Source of the DNA: Colwellia sp. 20A7
GTDB taxonomy: Bacteria > Pseudomonadota > Gammaproteobacteria > Enterobacterales > Alteromonadaceae
Assembly (NCBI RefSeq): GCF_009832865.1
Contig: NZ_CP047130.1
Coordinates: 3,286,001 to 3,350,000 of the forward strand
Reading direction: 5' to 3'
Length of the DNA: 64,000 nucleotides
Positions 12,349 through 22,117 of this stretch are shown piece by piece; the first letter of the stretch is position 1; each line of letters begins with the position of its first letter. Under the pieces are notes generated by a model. It did not search any database and was not told the DNA's origin. It saw only the letters and a list, made by a program, of their open reading frames with translations. A program made the position numbers and the translations under genes.

Positions 12349-12384
12349 AGTCACTGATTAACCTTAGTTAATTAAACAGTGACT
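12349..12384 (-). terminator. Hairpin between zipA and ligA
   Basis: AGTCACTG and CAGTGACT form an 8-bp stem, with TTAA/TTAA able to pair inside the loop. It lies 12 nt after the zipA stop. There is no strong T tract, so it may be only a partial terminator. Confidence 0.45.
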
Positions 12385-12396
12385 AAAGATTTATTA

Positions 12397-13506
12397 TTAA
12401 AATCGAGCAAGGCGATGTTGTCTATCAAACTCACGAATTTTGCTCACATAATGCTGCTCTGTTTGTTTAGTCATTACATTACGCTTGTCATCAAGTAATT
12501 GTGCATTGAATTGAGCAGCTAATTGCTTAGCGGCTAATAACATTTGTTCGAACGCAGCAAAAGGGTCACCGGCATTCGGAAGGGTCATAAATAAACTTAC
12601 CCCTTGTGTCACAAATGTTTCCATTGTATCTAACTCGAAAGATCCTGGGTTGAGCATGTTAGCTAAACTAAAGGTTACAGCACCATTACCAGCACTGTCT
12701 TGATGACGATGGAAAATATTCATTTCACCATATTTCATGCCTAACGTTAATAAGCTAGGTAAAAGTGCAGCACCTGACATTTGATGATTATCCGGCATTA
12801 CTACACTTAAAATAATTACTTGTGTCTCAAGATTTTTTACTTCAACTTCTTTCTCTTGAGTACTATTTGTAGAATTATTTTGAGAGTTATTCTCAATATC
12901 ATCAATAGTAAAATTTTTCATAGACTCATCTTCAGCAGATAAACCTTCACCAAAATTAATTTCAATTTGGTTTCTTTTTATTTCTTCTTCAGACAGCGAC
13001 TCAGTAGGTTTTGTTGGCGTATAGTTTTTGCTAGCAGTTCCACTCGTATTTACCCTTACTGGTTTTGCTTTAGTTACAGGTTGCTGATACATAGGTTGTT
13101 CTAAAGTGATTTCTTTTTTTATTTCTACTTTAGTACCTTGCTCTTTAGCGCCTATATTATGAGCAGAAAATTTTTCATTCGTTACAAAATCATTGTAAAG
13201 GTCATTATGCTGACCACTTTCTAAATGGCGAATTTCTTCTAGACTAATATCCTGTTCAAAATCTTTTTCACTTTCGACCCTAGGTTCATTAGCCTGTCTT
13301 AATACTTTTACTTGGCCGACACCGTCTTGATCGAAGCCGCTACCATCAAAATCTCTGGATACTGGTTCAACTTCAACCTTTGTCTTATTGGTTTTTAGTT
13401 TATAAGGATTTTTTTGCTTTCGAATGGTCCATAAACCATGAATAAATATAGCAGCAATGATAACACCGCTAAGAATAATTAATGCGTTTCTGAAATTATC
13501 TTCCAT
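12397..13506 (-). CDS. zipA: Cell division protein ZipA
   Basis: ZipA anchors FtsZ to the inner membrane. The protein has the expected three parts: a short periplasmic N-terminus and one membrane segment (about residues 8-27), a long charged and low-complexity linker (about 30-220), and a C-terminal FtsZ-binding domain (about 225-369) with VMPDNHQMSGAALLPSLLTLG and the GDPFAAFEQMLLAAKQLA helix. It is upstream of ligA on the same strand. The linker varies greatly between species, so only the ends carry the identification. Confidence 0.94.
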   Translation of the reverse strand: MEDNFRNALIILSGVIIAAIFIHGLWTIRKQKNPYKLKTNKTKVEVEPVSRDFDGSGFDQDGVGQVKVLRQANEPRVESEKDFEQDISLEEIRHLESGQHNDLYNDFVTNEKFSAHNIGAKEQGTKVEIKKEITLEQPMYQQPVTKAKPVRVNTSGTASKNYTPTKPTESLSEEEIKRNQIEINFGEGLSAEDESMKNFTIDDIENNSQNNSTNSTQEKEVEVKNLETQVIILSVVMPDNHQMSGAALLPSLLTLGMKYGEMNIFHRHQDSAGNGAVTFSLANMLNPGSFELDTMETFVTQGVSLFMTLPNAGDPFAAFEQMLLAAKQLAAQFNAQLLDDKRNVMTKQTEQHYVSKIREFDRQHRLARF

Positions 13507-13746
13507 TGTTATGCCTGTCTTGTAATTCTTTTTTAAGGAAAATTGTGATTATTATAGCCTTTCTTATCATAGCTATATTACCTCAAGATATATAATTCAG
13601 CGAGAAAAAAAGTATGATGAATAAAAATAAAATACCATATAAACTCTAACAGAAATAGTACCACTTTGTAACAAGTTAGTACTGTAATTACATGCAATCA
13701 GACTTTATAATCAGTCTATTAATATTAAAGGTGTCATTATTTATAC

Positions 13747-14514
13747 ATGTCTAGATCTACAAACAAACAATTTACTACAGAAAATACCCCTTTAGCACAA
13801 AGTGGTGCCGGTTATTTATTCAAGGGTTTCGAACTTATTCGTTTAAAAGGTATTCGTCGATTTGTTTTTATACCGTTATTAGTTAATTTAGTGCTTTTTA
13901 GTTGTGCATTCTATTATATATATAGAGAGTTAGAACTTTATATGCAGATAATTATGGGGTGGTTACCAAGTTGGCTCGATTGGCTTAGCACTGTTTTATG
14001 GCCCTTAGCTGTTGTTTCAGTATTAATAATTTTCTCTTTTTTATTTAGTACTGCTGCGAATTGGCTAGCGGCCCCATTTAATGGTTTATTATCTGAAAAA
14101 GTAGAAAACCTTTTAGTCGGCGAAACTAGTTCAAATGATAGTATGTTAACCATTGTAAAAGATACCCCAAGGGCTTTAGGCCGAGAATGGACAAAACTAG
14201 CTTATTACATTCCTAGAGCTATCGGCTTCTTTGTTTTAATGTGGATATTGCCAGTTATAGGACAGGTTATTTGGTTTTTATTTGTAGCTTGGATGATGGC
14301 AATTCAATATAAAGATTACCCTTTTGACAATCATAAAATTTCTTTTTTCGATATGAAACAGGCATTAAAAAAACAACAAGGATTAAGTTATAGTTTTGGC
14401 ATTACGGTAACAATATTCGCCATGATACCTATTGTTAATCTAATTATTATGCCGGTTGCAATTTGTGGTGCAACGGCTCTTTGGGTTGATCATTATCGTA
14501 AAGACTTCTTATAA
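13747..14514 (+). CDS. cysZ: Sulfate transporter CysZ
   Basis: CysZ is an inner-membrane protein that brings sulfate in for cysteine synthesis. The 255-aa sequence has the family signature SGAGYLFKGFELIRLKGIRRFVFIPLLVN near the start. About four hydrophobic regions follow (residues 43-63, 85-108, 160-193, 215-245) with the DYPFDNHK motif between the last two. It is divergent from zipA, the same cysZ-zipA-ligA neighbourhood found in E. coli and Vibrio. Confidence 0.93.
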   Translation: MSRSTNKQFTTENTPLAQSGAGYLFKGFELIRLKGIRRFVFIPLLVNLVLFSCAFYYIYRELELYMQIIMGWLPSWLDWLSTVLWPLAVVSVLIIFSFLFSTAANWLAAPFNGLLSEKVENLLVGETSSNDSMLTIVKDTPRALGREWTKLAYYIPRAIGFFVLMWILPVIGQVIWFLFVAWMMAIQYKDYPFDNHKISFFDMKQALKKQQGLSYSFGITVTIFAMIPIVNLIIMPVAICGATALWVDHYRKDFL

Positions 14515-14531
14515 ACTAGAAAGTAATCTAT

Positions 14532-14556
14532 CGCTCAATAAGCGTTTTATTGGGCG
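14532..14556 (+). terminator. Hairpin after cysZ
   Basis: CGCTCAATAA pairs with TTATTGGGCG (one G-T wobble) around a 5-nt loop, 17 nt after the cysZ stop. It lacks a T run. Confidence 0.4.
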
Positions 14557-14626
14557 TAAACTCGAACTTTATTGAAGAATCATCTATATTGAGGATAGCT
14601 GAATTGAAGTAATAGGAATTTAGTAA

Positions 14627-14983
14627 ATGAAAGTGAAAGGTATAAGTAAATACACAATATTAATAGCAGCTATTATATTAAATTTAAGTATGGTATCTGT
14701 TGCAAATGAGACGGTTAAAAACACTCTCTTTACACTACCTCAGTTAGAAGATGCGCAAGTATTTGCCGACTTTACAAATGATACTCCTTCAGTATTAAAC
14801 TACTTTACTTTATCGACTAAAAAACAAGTGACTGCTTTCTATTCATTGCAATTTGGTCAACCTGTTACTCAAGAAAAACATCAAAATTACTTAACTTTAA
14901 TTTATCAGCAAGAGCAATATATGATTCGAATTGTTATTTCTGAACAAAGCAATAAACGTCAAGTTGATATTATTCTAGAATAA
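14627..14983 (+). CDS. Small secreted hypothetical protein
   Basis: This 118-aa protein has a signal peptide (hydrophobic stretch about residues 8-24, likely cleavage after SVA in SVANE). The mature part of about 90 residues is soluble, with a helix TKKQVTAFYSLQFGQPV followed by beta strands (NYLTLIYQQEQYMIRIVISE). I do not recognise a family. A MITE-like repeat inserts 19 bp after its stop codon. It is likely real because the start has a spaced purine-rich region and the export signal is clear. Confidence 0.65.
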   Translation: MKVKGISKYTILIAAIILNLSMVSVANETVKNTLFTLPQLEDAQVFADFTNDTPSVLNYFTLSTKKQVTAFYSLQFGQPVTQEKHQNYLTLIYQQEQYMIRIVISEQSNKRQVDIILE

Positions 14984-15001
14984 TATCAAGTCCATTGAGT
15001 T

Positions 15002-15163
15002 ATACCAATCTCACTAACTATGTGATCATTCCTACTTGCTAAAATCACCAACTACATCGTTATTTATTTAATAATTAGAATAACTAGTTATTGAAATAAA
15101 TGCCTTGTATTTGGCAATTTTTTCTACGTATATAATTGTTCACTTAATTAATGAAACTGGTAT
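15002..15163. repeat. MITE-like repeat family A, full-length copy
   Basis: This 162-bp AT-rich segment has related ends. The left end reads ATACCAATCTCACTAACT and the right end, reverse-complemented, reads ATACCAGTTTCATTAATT, giving imperfect terminal inverted repeats of about 26 bp. Two other copies occur in the window: 299-398 (truncated, inverted) and 39970-40065 (internal deletion). No coding content. Confidence 0.75.
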
Positions 15164-15198
15164 TAGCTTATATTCGCGAGCTTATTGTTAATAATGAA

Positions 15199-15229
15199 AA
15201 GCCCTGTATTCATACTGAGTACAGGGCTT
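15199..15229. terminator. Bidirectional terminator
   Basis: AAGCCCTGTA and TACAGGGCTT form a perfect 10-bp stem with an 11-nt loop, preceded by A's and followed by TTAATTAATTATT. It can serve the 46-aa gene on the minus strand and the secreted-protein gene on the plus strand. Confidence 0.75.
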
Positions 15230-15272
15230 AATTAATTATTATTGATAAAATTCAATTTCATTCAATAAGTTT

Positions 15273-15413
15273 TTATTCTGATTCTGTTTGTGCTGCTTTT
15301 ACTTCCATGTCATCAGCTACTGAGTTATTACTCAATATTGCTGAAACGGTCATTACAAATACTGCAAAAATAACCGTTGTCAACTTTAACCCCTTCGAGG
15401 ATGACTTTCGCAT
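15273..15413 (-). CDS. Putative 46-aa membrane or secreted small protein
   Basis: A short open frame (MRKSSSKGLK..., 46 aa) has a positively charged start, a hydrophobic stretch (TVIFAVFVMTVSAIL, about residues 13-27) and an acidic tail ending AAQTESE. An AGG Shine-Dalgarno lies about 8 nt before the ATG, and a strong terminator lies 44 nt after the stop. These four signs together favour a real gene over chance. It is divergent from tkt. No family is recognised. Confidence 0.5.
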   Translation of the reverse strand: MRKSSSKGLKLTTVIFAVFVMTVSAILSNNSVADDMEVKAAQTESE

Positions 15414-15862
15414 TTTAACTACCTAATTTTTATTTTTATTTTAATTTATTTCTTACATTAGTTGTCTTTTCTTATTATTTTTTTGTACTTCCAATCAATA
15501 TATTTATAGTAAAAATATATTGATATAAACAACCTGATTAAAAACTAAACTATTTGATTTGATAATTCAAGGCAATTATTGATTTTTCTATTATTTATTA
15601 TGTTTTTATAAAAAATTTAGTCTATCTGTTCTTATTGCTAGGTTTTAAATAGTGATCATAAAAATACGAAAGATCCCTAACATTTCTATTTTCGATAAAG
15701 ATCAATATATTTGATTTTTCATCCTAAAATTGGACTTTTGCAGTTAAGTAGCAGAAAAAAGTATAAAAAATTATGCAATATCATTTGCGATATACCTGAT
15801 GGTAAGAGAAAATACGCGCAATTCAATTATACCCTTTTAATAAAAAGTAGATCGGAGCTAAT
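15414..15862 (+). other. AT-rich intergenic region with candidate tkt promoter
   Basis: About 450 bp without a gene. A possible sigma-70 promoter is TTGCAG (15738-15743), 18-bp spacer, TATAAA (15762-15767). The tkt Shine-Dalgarno GGAG lies just before its ATG. I see no riboswitch or other structured element here. Confidence 0.35.
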
Positions 15863-17851
15863 ATGTCATCGCGTCAAGAACTAGCCAATGCCATTCGTGT
15901 TTTAAGCATGGATAGCGTACAAAAAGCAAAATCAGGACACCCAGGTGCCCCTATGGGCATGGCAGATATTGCTGAAGTCTTATGGCGTGATTATTTAAAC
16001 CATAACCCAACTGACCCTAATTGGGCAGACCGTGATAGATTTATTCTTTCGAACGGCCATGGTTCAATGTTAATTTATTCTTTATTACATTTATCTGGTT
16101 ATGATTTATCTATTGATGATTTAAAGAACTTCCGTCAATTACACTCTAAAACTCCTGGTCATCCTGAATATGGTTATACTCCTGGTGTTGAAACAACAAC
16201 AGGTCCATTAGGCGCAGGTATTTCTAATGCCGTAGGTATGGCTATTGCTGAGAAGACTTTAGCTGCTCAATTTAACCGCGAAAATCATGACATAGTTGAT
16301 CATTTTACTTATTGTTTCTTAGGTGATGGTTGTTTAATGGAAGGTATTTCTCACGAAGTTTGTTCATTAGCAGGCACATTAGGATTAGGCAAATTAATCA
16401 CTTTTTGGGATGACAATGGTATTTCTATTGATGGTCATGTTGAAGGTTGGTTTACAGATAACACTCCACAACGTTTTGAAGCTTATGGTTGGCACGTAAT
16501 TAGTGTTGATGGCCATGATAGCGAAGCGATTGCAGCAGCAATTGTTGAAGCAAAATCAGTGACTGACAAACCAAGTATGATTTGTTGTAAAACTATTATA
16601 GGTTTTGGCTCTCCAAATAAATCAGGCACACATGATTGTCATGGCGCACCATTAGGTGATGATGAGATAGCAGCCACACGCGAATTTTTAAACTGGCCAC
16701 ACGCACCATTTGAAGTACCAGAAAATGTATATTCACAATGGGATCAAAAAGCAAAAGGCGCAGCTAAGCAAGTAAGCTGGAATGAAAAATTCTCGGCTTA
16801 CCAAGCGGCTTACCCAGAACTAGCAAGTGAGTTTGAACGTCGTGTAATTAAAGGTGAATTACCACAAGATTTTGAAGAAAAAGCCAATGAGTTTATTCAA
16901 CAATGTCATGAAAATGGTGAGAATATCGCTTCACGTAAAGCTTCACAAAATGCTATTGAAGCTTTTGGTCCTGTATTACCAGAAATGTTAGGCGGCTCTG
17001 CCGATTTAGCCGGTTCAAATTTAACATTGTGGTCTGGCTCAAAAGGTATTGAAACTGATCCAGCTGGCAATTACATATTCTACGGTGTACGTGAATTTGG
17101 TATGAGCGGCATAATGAACGGTGTTTCATTACATGGCGGTTTCATCAACTACGGCGCTACTTTCATGATGTTTATGGAATATGCACGTAATGCTGTACGT
17201 ATGTCCGCCTTAATGGGTATTCAAAATATCTTTGTTTACACGCATGATTCAATTGGTCAAGGTGAAGATGGTCCAACTCATCAGCCAATAGAGCAATTAA
17301 CAAATTTACGTACTACGCCAAACTTAACTACATGGAGACCATGCGATGCAACTGAATCAGCTGTTGCATGGAAAGCTGCTGTACAAAGCCAAAAAGCACC
17401 TTCTGCTTTAATTTTTTCACGCCAAGGCTTACCAGCAATGGTACGTAGTCAAACACAAGTAAGTGATATTGCTAAAGGTGGCTATATTTTACAGAACTGT
17501 GAAGGAACTCCTGACGTAATTCTTATCGCTACAGGCTCTGAAGTAGCATTAGCGATTGATTCTGCTAAATCACTGACAGAACAAGGTACAAAGGTTCGTG
17601 TTGTGTCTATGCCATCAACCAATGTTTTTGACGCACAAACAAGTGATTATAAAGAATCTGTATTACCTGCTAACGTTACTAAACGTGTTGCTATTGAAGC
17701 TGCTCATGTTGATTTTTGGGCTAAATATGTTGGTTTAAACGGCGCGGTAGTAGGTATGACTACTTTTGGTGAATCTGCACCAGGTAATGTATTACTTGAA
17801 CACTTTGGCTTTACCGTTGATAACGTTATCAAAACAGTCAACGCGCTTTAA
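15863..17851 (+). CDS. tkt: Transketolase
   Basis: Transketolase moves two-carbon units between sugar phosphates in the pentose phosphate pathway using thiamine diphosphate. The 662-aa protein matches the family length (E. coli TktA 663). The cofactor motif runs from GDGCLMEG (about residue 154) to the DDNGISIDG block. [11 protein letters not shown] lies near the start, and [11 protein letters not shown] (about 410) carries the catalytic glutamate. The C-terminal domain has [10 protein letters not shown]. It is followed by epd, as often seen in gammaproteobacteria, with a hairpin in between. Confidence 0.98.
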   Translation: MSSRQELANAIRVLSMDSVQKAKSGHPGAPMGMADIAEVLWRDYLNHNPTDPNWADRDRFILSNGHGSMLIYSLLHLSGYDLSIDDLKNFRQLHSKTPGHPEYGYTPGVETTTGPLGAGISNAVGMAIAEKTLAAQFNRENHDIVDHFTYCFLGDGCLMEGISHEVCSLAGTLGLGKLITFWDDNGISIDGHVEGWFTDNTPQRFEAYGWHVISVDGHDSEAIAAAIVEAKSVTDKPSMICCKTIIGFGSPNKSGTHDCHGAPLGDDEIAATREFLNWPHAPFEVPENVYSQWDQKAKGAAKQVSWNEKFSAYQAAYPELASEFERRVIKGELPQDFEEKANEFIQQCHENGENIASRKASQNAIEAFGPVLPEMLGGSADLAGSNLTLWSGSKGIETDPAGNYIFYGVREFGMSGIMNGVSLHGGFINYGATFMMFMEYARNAVRMSALMGIQNIFVYTHDSIGQGEDGPTHQPIEQLTNLRTTPNLTTWRPCDATESAVAWKAAVQSQKAPSALIFSRQGLPAMVRSQTQVSDIAKGGYILQNCEGTPDVILIATGSEVALAIDSAKSLTEQGTKVRVVSMPSTNVFDAQTSDYKESVLPANVTKRVAIEAAHVDFWAKYVGLNGAVVGMTTFGESAPGNVLLEHFGFTVDNVIKTVNAL

Positions 17852-17896
17852 GCTTACAGTTTAGCTTTATACTTTAGTAATAAGCAAGTAGAAAAC

Positions 17897-17918
17897 GGTG
17901 GGCAAGAAATTGCCCACC
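17897..17918 (+). terminator. Hairpin between tkt and epd
   Basis: GGTGGGCAA-GAAA-TTGCCCACC is a perfect 9-bp GC-rich stem with a GNRA-type tetraloop. No T tract follows, so it may lower read-through or stabilise the tkt mRNA end rather than stop transcription fully. Confidence 0.55.
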
Positions 17919-17961
17919 TTACACATCTAGGTACAGTGAATAACATCACTTCAAGTAATTT

Positions 17962-19014
17962 ATGATAAATATTGCTATTAACGGCTTTGGTCGTATTGGT
18001 CGAAGTATTGTTCGCTCGCTTTATGAAAGCGGTAGAAACGAAGACTTCAGAATAGTTGCGATAAACGACTTAGCACCCGCAACCGGTATTGCTCATTTAT
18101 TGAAATACGATACAACACATGGACGGTTTGCTTTTTCTGTTGAACAAGAAGACGAAAAGCTATTTATTTCCAATAAAAGTACCTCACAAAATAACCAGTT
18201 TAGAAATGAAATAGCATTACTTCATTTTGACAAAATTGAACAAATCCCTTGGCGTGAACACAAAATTGATATCGTTCTCGACTGTACAGGAAAATTTGGC
18301 AGTAAAGCCGATGGTTTAGCGCACATTAAACAAGGTGCTAAAAAAGTATTATTTTCTCACCCTTGCACCCAAGATATTGATGCAACAATTATTTATGGTA
18401 TTAATCATCATGAGCTTACCAGTGGTGACACGGTTGTTTCAAATGGCTCATGTACAACTAACTGTATAGTGCCTGTAATAAAAGTGCTTGATGATGCTTT
18501 TGGTATTGAAAGCGGCACTATAACAACTATTCATTCTTCTATGCATGATCAACAAGTCATTGATGCTTATCACCCAGATCTACGTCGTAGTCGTGCAGCT
18601 AGCCAATCTATTATTCCGGTAGATACAAAATTAGCGGTAGGCATTGAACGAATTTTACCTAAATTTAAAGGTAGGTTTGAAGCAATTGCTGTTCGGGTAC
18701 CAACACTGAATGTTACAGCAATGGATTTAAGTGTTACGGTTAATGAAGATGTCAGTATTCATGCTATTAACCAAGTAATACAGCAAGCTGAAGCGACACC
18801 ATTAGATCAACAAGGTTTACAAGGAATATTAGCTTATACCGAAGAAGCGCTAGTCTCCGTTGATTTTAATCACGATACGCATTCTTGTATCGTCGATGGT
18901 AACCAAACACGTGTTAGCCATAAACGTTTAGTTAAAATGCTGATATGGAGTGACAATGAATGGGGATTTGCAAATAGAATGTTAGACACTGCACAAGCAA
19001 TGGCCTCTATTTAG
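17962..19014 (+). CDS. epd: D-erythrose-4-phosphate dehydrogenase
   Basis: Epd oxidises erythrose 4-phosphate to 4-phosphoerythronate, the first step towards pyridoxal phosphate. It belongs to the GAPDH family: GFGRIGR Rossmann motif (residues 8-14) and catalytic Cys164 in NGSCTTNC. Epd-type features include [13 protein letters not shown] in place of the GAPDH HSYTGDQ motif. The length, 350 aa, is normal. PdxB, the next enzyme of the pathway, is at the right end of this window. The usual pgk and fba do not follow; a terminator and convergent pgi do. Confidence 0.92.
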   Translation: MINIAINGFGRIGRSIVRSLYESGRNEDFRIVAINDLAPATGIAHLLKYDTTHGRFAFSVEQEDEKLFISNKSTSQNNQFRNEIALLHFDKIEQIPWREHKIDIVLDCTGKFGSKADGLAHIKQGAKKVLFSHPCTQDIDATIIYGINHHELTSGDTVVSNGSCTTNCIVPVIKVLDDAFGIESGTITTIHSSMHDQQVIDAYHPDLRRSRAASQSIIPVDTKLAVGIERILPKFKGRFEAIAVRVPTLNVTAMDLSVTVNEDVSIHAINQVIQQAEATPLDQQGLQGILAYTEEALVSVDFNHDTHSCIVDGNQTRVSHKRLVKMLIWSDNEWGFANRMLDTAQAMASI

Positions 19015-19064
19015 TCTTCATAACTGAGTTAACTAATCAGTTAAACAAAATATTACAGTAAAAC

Positions 19065-19099
19065 AAAAAGCAGCCATAAAACTTATGACTGCTTTTTTT
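19065..19099. terminator. Bidirectional terminator between epd and pgi
   Basis: AAAAAGCAGCCATAA pairs with TTATGACTGCTTTTT (one mismatch) with a 3-nt loop and T-run on the plus strand, A-run on the other side. It serves the convergent epd and pgi genes. Confidence 0.8.
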
Positions 19100-19167
19100 A
19101 TGCTATCAGCCCTACTCTATAGGCTACTCATGCGTAGAAATAAAATACTCATTAAATACAATGTTTG

Positions 19168-20808
19168 TTACTTAGCTTTTTGATAGAACTTCATTAAACT
19201 GGCTGTTGAGCAATCATGCTTAGATGATATTGTATTGTTCTCTAATTCTTGCTGTATTTCAGCTGCTAAGCCCTTACCTAATTCAACTCCCCACTGATCG
19301 AAAGAACATATTTGCAAAATAATTCCTTGAACAAATATTTTATGTTCATAGGCTGAAATTAAACTACCTAATGTTTTGGGATCAATACGTTTTAATAAAA
19401 TAGTATTGGTTGGTCTGTTACCTTTATGTACTTTATGAGGAGCAACTTTATCAATATAGTCGGCCGTACGACCTTTTGCTTTAAGATCCGCCCTTACTTG
19501 TTCTTCATTTACGCCAGCCATTAATGCTTGGGTTTGAGCAAAGAAGTTTGCCATTAACGTTTCATGATGACCTTTTACCGGTGTCACACTTTCTACAGAG
19601 CCGATAAAGTCAGCAGGTACAACATTATTACTTTGATGCAGATATTGATAAAACGCATGTTGACCATTAATACCCAGCTCGCCCCAAATAGAAGGGACTG
19701 TCGCATAGTTAACTTCATCACCATCCCAAGTAACCGATTTTCCATTACTTTCCATTTCCGCTTGTTGTAAATAAGCTGAAAGCATATGCAAAGTTTGATC
19801 ATAAGGTAGAATAGCTTGCGAACGTGCTCCCAAAAAGGTGGTATTCCACACACTAATTAACGCCATTATAGCTGGCATATTATTGCGTAATGGTGCGTTA
19901 ATAAAATGTTGATCCATATCATTAGCGCCATCAAGTAACTCTTTAAATTTATCGAAGCCTAAATCGAGCGCAATCGCTAAGCCAATCGCTGACCATAATG
20001 AAAAGCGTCCTCCAACCCAATCCCACATATCAAAAATGTTATCAGCCTCAATACCTAGGCTCATCGCGTTCTCTTTATGCGCAGTAACAGCAACAAAGTG
20101 TTTCGCAACAGACTTTTCATCAAAGGATGCACTTGTTAACCACTTCATCGCCGTTTTTGCATTGGTCATAGTTTCAGTCGTTGTAAACGTTTTACTTGAG
20201 ACAATAAACAATACATTTTGAGGATCTAGCGGTCGTAAAACTTCAACGATTTGAGCGCCATCAACATTTGAAACGTAATGAACATTCACTGCACCATCAC
20301 TATAATGCTTTAGTGCTTCCGTCACCATTTGAGGGCCTAGATTAGAGCCGCCAACCCCAATATTTACAATGTCAGTAATACGTTTACCTGAATACCCCAA
20401 CCAATGCCCTTGGCGAACTTTATTCACAAACGCTTCCATTTTAATTAGTTGCTTTTCTACCTGCTCGGTAATATTTTCACCGTCTAGGATTAATGGTTCA
20501 TCATTTTTGCGGCGTAAGGCAGTATGTAAAACGGCTCGTTCTTCTGTTTTATTTATTTTCTCGCCAGAAAACATTTTAGTGCGCCACTGGCAGACTTCAG
20601 TTTCTTCAGCTAAATCTAATAAACTATCCATGGTTTCACAATCAATTAAATTTTTAGAGTAATCAAGTAACAAATTAGGCAACTCGATAGAGAATTTTTC
20701 GAAACGCTCTCCATCATTAGCAAATAAAGTATTCATATGTTGAGTTTTTTTATCTAACGCTAATTGTTGTAGTTTTTTCCAGCTGGATAATATTTGGCGA
20801 TCTGACAT
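19168..20808 (-). CDS. pgi: Glucose-6-phosphate isomerase
   Basis: Pgi interconverts glucose 6-phosphate and fructose 6-phosphate. The sequence carries the family motifs VNIGVGGSNLGPQMV, SSKTFTTTETMTN, WDWVGGRFSLWSAIGL, ESNGK and EHKIFVQGIIL...FDQWGVELGK. The longest frame opens at 20874, but the ATG at 20808 has AGGA upstream and gives MSDRQILSSWKKL and 546 aa, close to E. coli (549). The extra 22 residues (MLALLYMSIILYSSF...) do not look like Pgi. A LacI-family regulator is divergent from it, with a palindromic site between. Confidence 0.97.
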   Translation of the reverse strand: MSDRQILSSWKKLQQLALDKKTQHMNTLFANDGERFEKFSIELPNLLLDYSKNLIDCETMDSLLDLAEETEVCQWRTKMFSGEKINKTEERAVLHTALRRKNDEPLILDGENITEQVEKQLIKMEAFVNKVRQGHWLGYSGKRITDIVNIGVGGSNLGPQMVTEALKHYSDGAVNVHYVSNVDGAQIVEVLRPLDPQNVLFIVSSKTFTTTETMTNAKTAMKWLTSASFDEKSVAKHFVAVTAHKENAMSLGIEADNIFDMWDWVGGRFSLWSAIGLAIALDLGFDKFKELLDGANDMDQHFINAPLRNNMPAIMALISVWNTTFLGARSQAILPYDQTLHMLSAYLQQAEMESNGKSVTWDGDEVNYATVPSIWGELGINGQHAFYQYLHQSNNVVPADFIGSVESVTPVKGHHETLMANFFAQTQALMAGVNEEQVRADLKAKGRTADYIDKVAPHKVHKGNRPTNTILLKRIDPKTLGSLISAYEHKIFVQGIILQICSFDQWGVELGKGLAAEIQQELENNTISSKHDCSTASLMKFYQKAK

Positions 20809-20922
20809 AGTTGTTCCTGTAAATGACTCAAATGATGAGTAAAGTATTATGCTCATATATAGTAAGGCTAACACATGACGACATTATGTTTTTATAAACA
20901 ATTATGGTACCCTACCCAAGAA

Positions 20923-20936
20923 TGACAACGCTGTCA
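20923..20936. promoter_or_regulatory. Candidate LacI-family operator
   Basis: TGACAACGCTGTCA is a near-perfect 14-bp palindrome with the central CG typical of LacI-family operators. It lies in the 270-bp region between divergent pgi and the LacI-type regulator. The regulator may control itself, pgi or both; this is inference. Confidence 0.5.
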
Positions 20937-21079
20937 ATTATTGGTTTCTAGCTTATTATGCTTTCATTGTGTATTTAATTAGATAAAAATAATATTAGTT
21001 ATTGCTGCGTAGATAAAGAAGCACTACTCTACTGCTGTAGTAATGGCTGCTTTAAAAATAATAAAGGTTAAATGGATAG

Positions 21080-22111
21080 ATGAAAGCAACAATTAATGAT
21101 GTCGCCAAACTTTCGGGTGTTTCAATAAAAACTGTTTCGCGAGTGATGAACAATGAACCTTCTGTTCGTCAAGTTACTCGAGAAAAAGTACAAGAAGCGG
21201 TAAAAGAACTGAATTATCAGCCAAATTTAGCTGCCCGTAACTTAGCAGGTACAAAATCTTTCACTATTGCCTATGTATATGACAACCCAAATGCTTATTA
21301 TATTATTGATATGCAAGAAGGTATTTTATCTGCCTGCCGTCAACAAGGCTTTGAATTATTAATTAACCCTTGTGACTCTCAAAAAGAAAACATTACTGAA
21401 GATATAATTAATACGATAAGACATGCACGTGTTGCCGGTTTAGTGCTAACGCCGCCATTTTCAGAGCAACCTGAATTTGTTAAACGTATTACTGCGCTTG
21501 ATATAAAAGTGGTTCGTATTATGTCAGGTGACGTTGCTCCTGACGAATTAAGCCCATGTGTTATGGTAAATGATAGGGAAGCCGCGCAAACGATAACTCA
21601 GCACTTAATTGATTTAGGACATAAAAAAATCGCGTTTATTGCGGGTGATGCAGAACATATGTCAACAATTGAGCGTTATAAAGGTTACAGACACGCATTA
21701 AAAATTAATGATATCAAATTCAACAACAACTTAGTGATTGAAGGTGAATATTCATTTGAATCAGGTGTGAATGGTGCTCAAAAATTAATGGCTAAAGAAG
21801 TTAGCCCAAGCGATACACCAACAGCAATATTTTCGTGTAACGATGAAATTGCCGCCGGTGCTTTATTTGCAGCTCGGTTGATGAATATAAAAATACCTGA
21901 ACAGCTATCAATTACAGGCTTCGAGAATAGCCCTTTTTCTCGTCAAACATGGCCAAAACTGACCACAGCAGATCAACCTAATAAGCAAATAGCACACGAT
22001 GCAGCAAGCTTATTAATCAGTCAGGTACGTAAACAAAAAGGAAAAAATGCAATAAGTCAGTACATTCCGCAACTAATTGTTAGAGATTCTACGGGAAGCG
22101 CTAGTAACTAA
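21080..22111 (+). CDS. LacI-family transcriptional regulator
   Basis: The 343-aa protein has the LacI helix-turn-helix at the N-terminus (ATINDVAKLSGVSIKTVSRVMNNEPSV) and the hinge helix NLAARNLAG, which binds the minor groove at a central CG. A periplasmic-binding-protein-like sugar sensor domain (about 60-343) follows, with LGHKKIAFIAG and the dimer-face motif IPEQLSITGFENSPFS. The effector cannot be read from sequence; a sugar or sugar phosphate is likely given pgi next door. Its stop codon is only 6 bp from that of convergent pspC, leaving no room for a terminator. Confidence 0.92.
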   Translation: MKATINDVAKLSGVSIKTVSRVMNNEPSVRQVTREKVQEAVKELNYQPNLAARNLAGTKSFTIAYVYDNPNAYYIIDMQEGILSACRQQGFELLINPCDSQKENITEDIINTIRHARVAGLVLTPPFSEQPEFVKRITALDIKVVRIMSGDVAPDELSPCVMVNDREAAQTITQHLIDLGHKKIAFIAGDAEHMSTIERYKGYRHALKINDIKFNNNLVIEGEYSFESGVNGAQKLMAKEVSPSDTPTAIFSCNDEIAAGALFAARLMNIKIPEQLSITGFENSPFSRQTWPKLTTADQPNKQIAHDAASLLISQVRKQKGKNAISQYIPQLIVRDSTGSASN

Positions 22112-22117
22112 GTAAAA

